DNA of 64,000 nt from CALCKU01 sp964534845 (GTDB lineage Bacteria; Pseudomonadota; Alphaproteobacteria; Caulobacterales; Maricaulaceae), in the NCBI GenBank assembly GCA_964534845.1, contig CAZHPV010000006.1, forward strand, positions 13,590 through 77,589, in the 5' to 3' direction. Shown here in pieces: positions 62,099 to 64,000 of the stretch; position 1 is the first letter of the stretch, and every line of letters starts with the position of its first letter. The position numbers and the translations under genes were made by a program. Below the pieces are notes generated by a model. It was not told where the DNA came from and searched no databases. It worked only from the letters and a program-made list of their open reading frames with translations.

Positions 62099-63025
62099 CT
62101 AAAAGGCTCTCGTAAAAGGCTCAATGTCGCGGATGTAACCTGGTACATTTTTATCAAGTTTAAAATCGACAATATCGGTAACGTCCAACGTGTCCAAGGC
62201 ACCCCATTTGCGCAATAGGACACCGGCTCCGGCCTTGATATATTTCTCCGGTTTTGAGGCGGCCCGCCAGCTTGGCGTCCGGCCAAATTTATGCCGTAAA
62301 ACCGCATTTGCATACATGCCGGCATTTTTAACCGTGCTTTCAAATGTTGAATATTCCGTCGTCACAGATATGCAATAGGTCAAGTTTTCGACATGGTGAG
62401 GCCTGTTAAGCGGCCAACTTACCATCTCGTTTTCATTTAAATCATGGACGATGGTGTGATCTTTCATCTCCTCTTGAAAGGGAAGATAGTCTTCGGATTT
62501 ACGGAACATATAGGTTTCGTAATCTTCATCCGAGAGAAAGTCTTCTGTGTCGGGATAGAAGAAAATACGTTTCTTGCCCCGCACATGCCAAAGGATTGTT
62601 TGTGTGGCATCAAAATGCATAGGGACTTTGGCAATAGGTGATGAGATAAGAATGCCGCCATTAGCGTTATAGGGTTTTTTCCCCGTATAATCGGCGATTT
62701 CTCCATACATTTGACCCAGAACTTCACTATATTCGGGATGGATATTCATGGCTTTGCGCACGTTAATCCAAATACTGCCGGCTTTAACGGCCTCGATTAT
62801 GGTTGCGCCGTTGACATCCCTTACATCACCGGTTCTGAACTTATATTGATATATAGGGTGGTCGCTTAAGGTACACACATCCAATTGATCTCTGGGGTGA
62901 TTATTTAAGAGATCAATCAGAGCATCGTCTGAAAATAGTCCAGTCGACAAAAGATTGTGTTTAATTTTAAAAATATCCTTCTGGAATTTCTCCGTATGTT
63001 CCGTTGACCAATCCGGTAATAACAT
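62099..63025 (-). CDS. JmjC/cupin-like Fe(II)-2-oxoglutarate oxygenase family protein
   Basis: A 308-residue protein with a cupin_8/JmjC-like core: MHFDATQTILWHVRGKKRIFFYP (His137, Asp139 as metal ligands) and WPLNRPHHVENL (His210 or 211 as third ligand). Such proteins hydroxylate proteins, RNA or small molecules; some in marine bacteria occur with tryptophan halogenase-like or glycan loci, none visible here. GGATGAG precedes the ATG. Substrate unknown. Confidence 0.75.
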   Translation of the reverse strand: MLLPDWSTEHTEKFQKDIFKIKHNLLSTGLFSDDALIDLLNNHPRDQLDVCTLSDHPIYQYKFRTGDVRDVNGATIIEAVKAGSIWINVRKAMNIHPEYSEVLGQMYGEIADYTGKKPYNANGGILISSPIAKVPMHFDATQTILWHVRGKKRIFFYPDTEDFLSDEDYETYMFRKSEDYLPFQEEMKDHTIVHDLNENEMVSWPLNRPHHVENLTYCISVTTEYSTFESTVKNAGMYANAVLRHKFGRTPSWRAASKPEKYIKAGAGVLLRKWGALDTLDVTDIVDFKLDKNVPGYIRDIEPFTRAF

Positions 63026-63166
63026 TGTCTCATCCAGTAAAATACAAACAGTTACCTATTTAAGCAAATTGTGTGCCAAGGTTAAAAAAGGGGAGGGGAA
63101 GCTCAGGGAGTGTCGGCTATCAAAGAGAATCTTTGACTCTGTGAGTGGCTATTGTACACCGCAAGA

Positions 63167-64000
63167 ATGAATATGCGCGATTTTACATTGCTGATGATTT
63201 GCTGTCTGGGTTGGGCGGGCAATTTCGTAATTTCGGCATGGGCTTTAGGCCGGTTTCCTGTCCCGCCTTTTTTACTCGCGGCGATACGGGCAGCTTGTGT
63301 ATTAGGCTTTATGGGCCTGTTTTTATTTAAGCCGCGGCCAGAAAAGTTTCTTACCTTGCTTGCCGTATGTGCCTGTGTGGGCCCGATACATCTTGCTTTT
63401 CTATATACGGGTTTGCAAACCGCACCTGCCGCGGGCAGCTCTATCGTTGCCCAGATGTTCATTCCTTTCGCCACTGTTTTATCCGTAATTTTTCTTAAAG
63501 AAAAAATTGGATGGGTGCGCGGTCTAGCCATTTTTGGTGCCTTTATAGGGGTTATGATTATGATTTATGAGCCTGCCGGGCTTAAACCGGATATCGGGCT
63601 TGTCTATGTGATGATTGCCTATCTATCTTTGGCAGTGGGGTCGGTCCTTATGAAAAAGGTCGGCGATGTTAGCTGGCAAGTTTACGTAGCGTGGATGGCT
63701 TTTATGGTACTGATAGTGATGAGTTTGGCGACGAGTGTTTTCGAGAGTGGGCATGCGGATGTCTGGCGCGCTGCGAAATGGCCACTGATTTTAACGGCCC
63801 TTTACGGCGCCATATGCGTGTCGATCATTGCCCATGGACAATATTTTGATTTGGTAAAAAAATATGACGTCTCGGTCATAGTGCCTTTGACATTAATGAT
63901 GCCCGTCTTTGCCGCGATTTTAAGTGTCCTTCTTTTGAAGGAAACAATATTTATACGCTATTTTGTCGGAGCGGCTTTGATTTTCCCATGTGTGTATATT
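63167..64000 (+). CDS. DMT superfamily (EamA) transporter, cut by the window edge
   Basis: An open frame from ATG at 63167 to the last base (278 codons so far, no stop). About nine hydrophobic segments are present; start is MNMRDFTLLMICCLGWAGNF, with TAPAAGSSIVAQMFIPF and FLKEKI as EamA repeat 1 landmarks, and VPLTLMMPVFAAILSVLLLKET in repeat 2. A drug/metabolite exporter; substrate unknown. An in-frame ATG six bases later is an alternative. Partial at 3' end. Confidence 0.85.
   Translation, partial: MNMRDFTLLMICCLGWAGNFVISAWALGRFPVPPFLLAAIRAACVLGFMGLFLFKPRPEKFLTLLAVCACVGPIHLAFLYTGLQTAPAAGSSIVAQMFIPFATVLSVIFLKEKIGWVRGLAIFGAFIGVMIMIYEPAGLKPDIGLVYVMIAYLSLAVGSVLMKKVGDVSWQVYVAWMAFMVLIVMSLATSVFESGHADVWRAAKWPLILTALYGAICVSIIAHGQYFDLVKKYDVSVIVPLTLMMPVFAAILSVLLLKETIFIRYFVGAALIFPCVYI

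Noticed and set aside
1..64000. Mobile elements, prophage, defence islands
   Set aside because: No transposase, integrase, terminal repeats, restriction or phage genes were seen on either strand; gene content is core.

Overview
The window reads as a chromosomal segment of a stalked or dimorphic marine alphaproteobacterium, most like Hyphomonadaceae/Maricaulales (Hellea- or Robiginitomaculum-type). Evidence: a divK-pleD cell-cycle pair close in sequence to Caulobacter, a LOV histidine kinase with a one-domain receiver, alphaproteobacterial families (DUF2093, TIGR01459 HAD hydrolase, zinc-finger DinB, zinc-free L33), a GTTC-N7-GTTC type SOS box and a near-consensus CtrA box. Base composition looks balanced to slightly AT-rich by eye (not computed). 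No rRNA, tRNA, CRISPR array, insertion sequence, integrase or prophage was seen; genes are dense and mostly core.

Layout. 1-4.7 kb: RTX protein with a PEPT linker, MATE exporter, lipoprotein formylglycine-generating enzyme. 4.7-12.7 kb (minus strand): Nudix hydrolase, RNase R, topoisomerase I, DprA and PlsY, with one small plus-strand gene. 12.8-18.8 kb: LOV kinase and receiver, ClpS-ClpA, two envelope-type proteins. 18.9-22.4 kb: MOSC protein, CoA-transferase, DUF457-like membrane protein, secreted esterase. 22.4-27.8 kb: SOS-controlled DinB, DivK-PleD, L33, glutathione-dependent formaldehyde dehydrogenase, TerB-like protein. 28-36 kb: Coq4-like protein, cytochrome P450, HAD hydrolase, MaoC, RibF, PurD, XseA. 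36-41.7 kb: M23 lipoprotein and a lipid A/Kdo cluster (DUF374 acyltransferase, WaaA, LpxK, LpxL-like) with a divergent tyrosine-phosphatase-like gene. 41.9-47.6 kb: secreted repeat protein, DCC-membrane fusion, a possible small RNA locus, MsrB, UbiA, RsmE, SRPBCC protein. 47.9-54.2 kb: IleS-LspA, LysM lipoprotein, ArfB and two secreted proteins with Arg-Gly-Phe tails. 54.4-64 kb: EttA, DM13 lipoprotein/TetR divergent pair, ArsR-methyltransferase with MetF, TerB-DnaJ protein, envelope proteins, a JmjC/cupin-like protein and a DMT transporter cut by the right edge.

The strongest unexplained signals are: the two neighbouring RGF-tail secreted proteins, which share a ~32-bp upstream element at exactly the same distance (63 bp) from both start codons; the TetR-DM13 lipoprotein divergent unit, with paired operators that overlap the TTGACC boxes; a structured minus-strand locus at 44.33-44.49 kb with a perfect Shine-Dalgarno, a 12-codon ORF and a terminator; a DCC thiol-redox domain fused to an HTTM-like membrane domain; and a predicted periplasmic formylglycine-generating enzyme with the complete copper-binding cysteine pair. 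No complete, clearly new multi-gene system could be shown from sequence alone.
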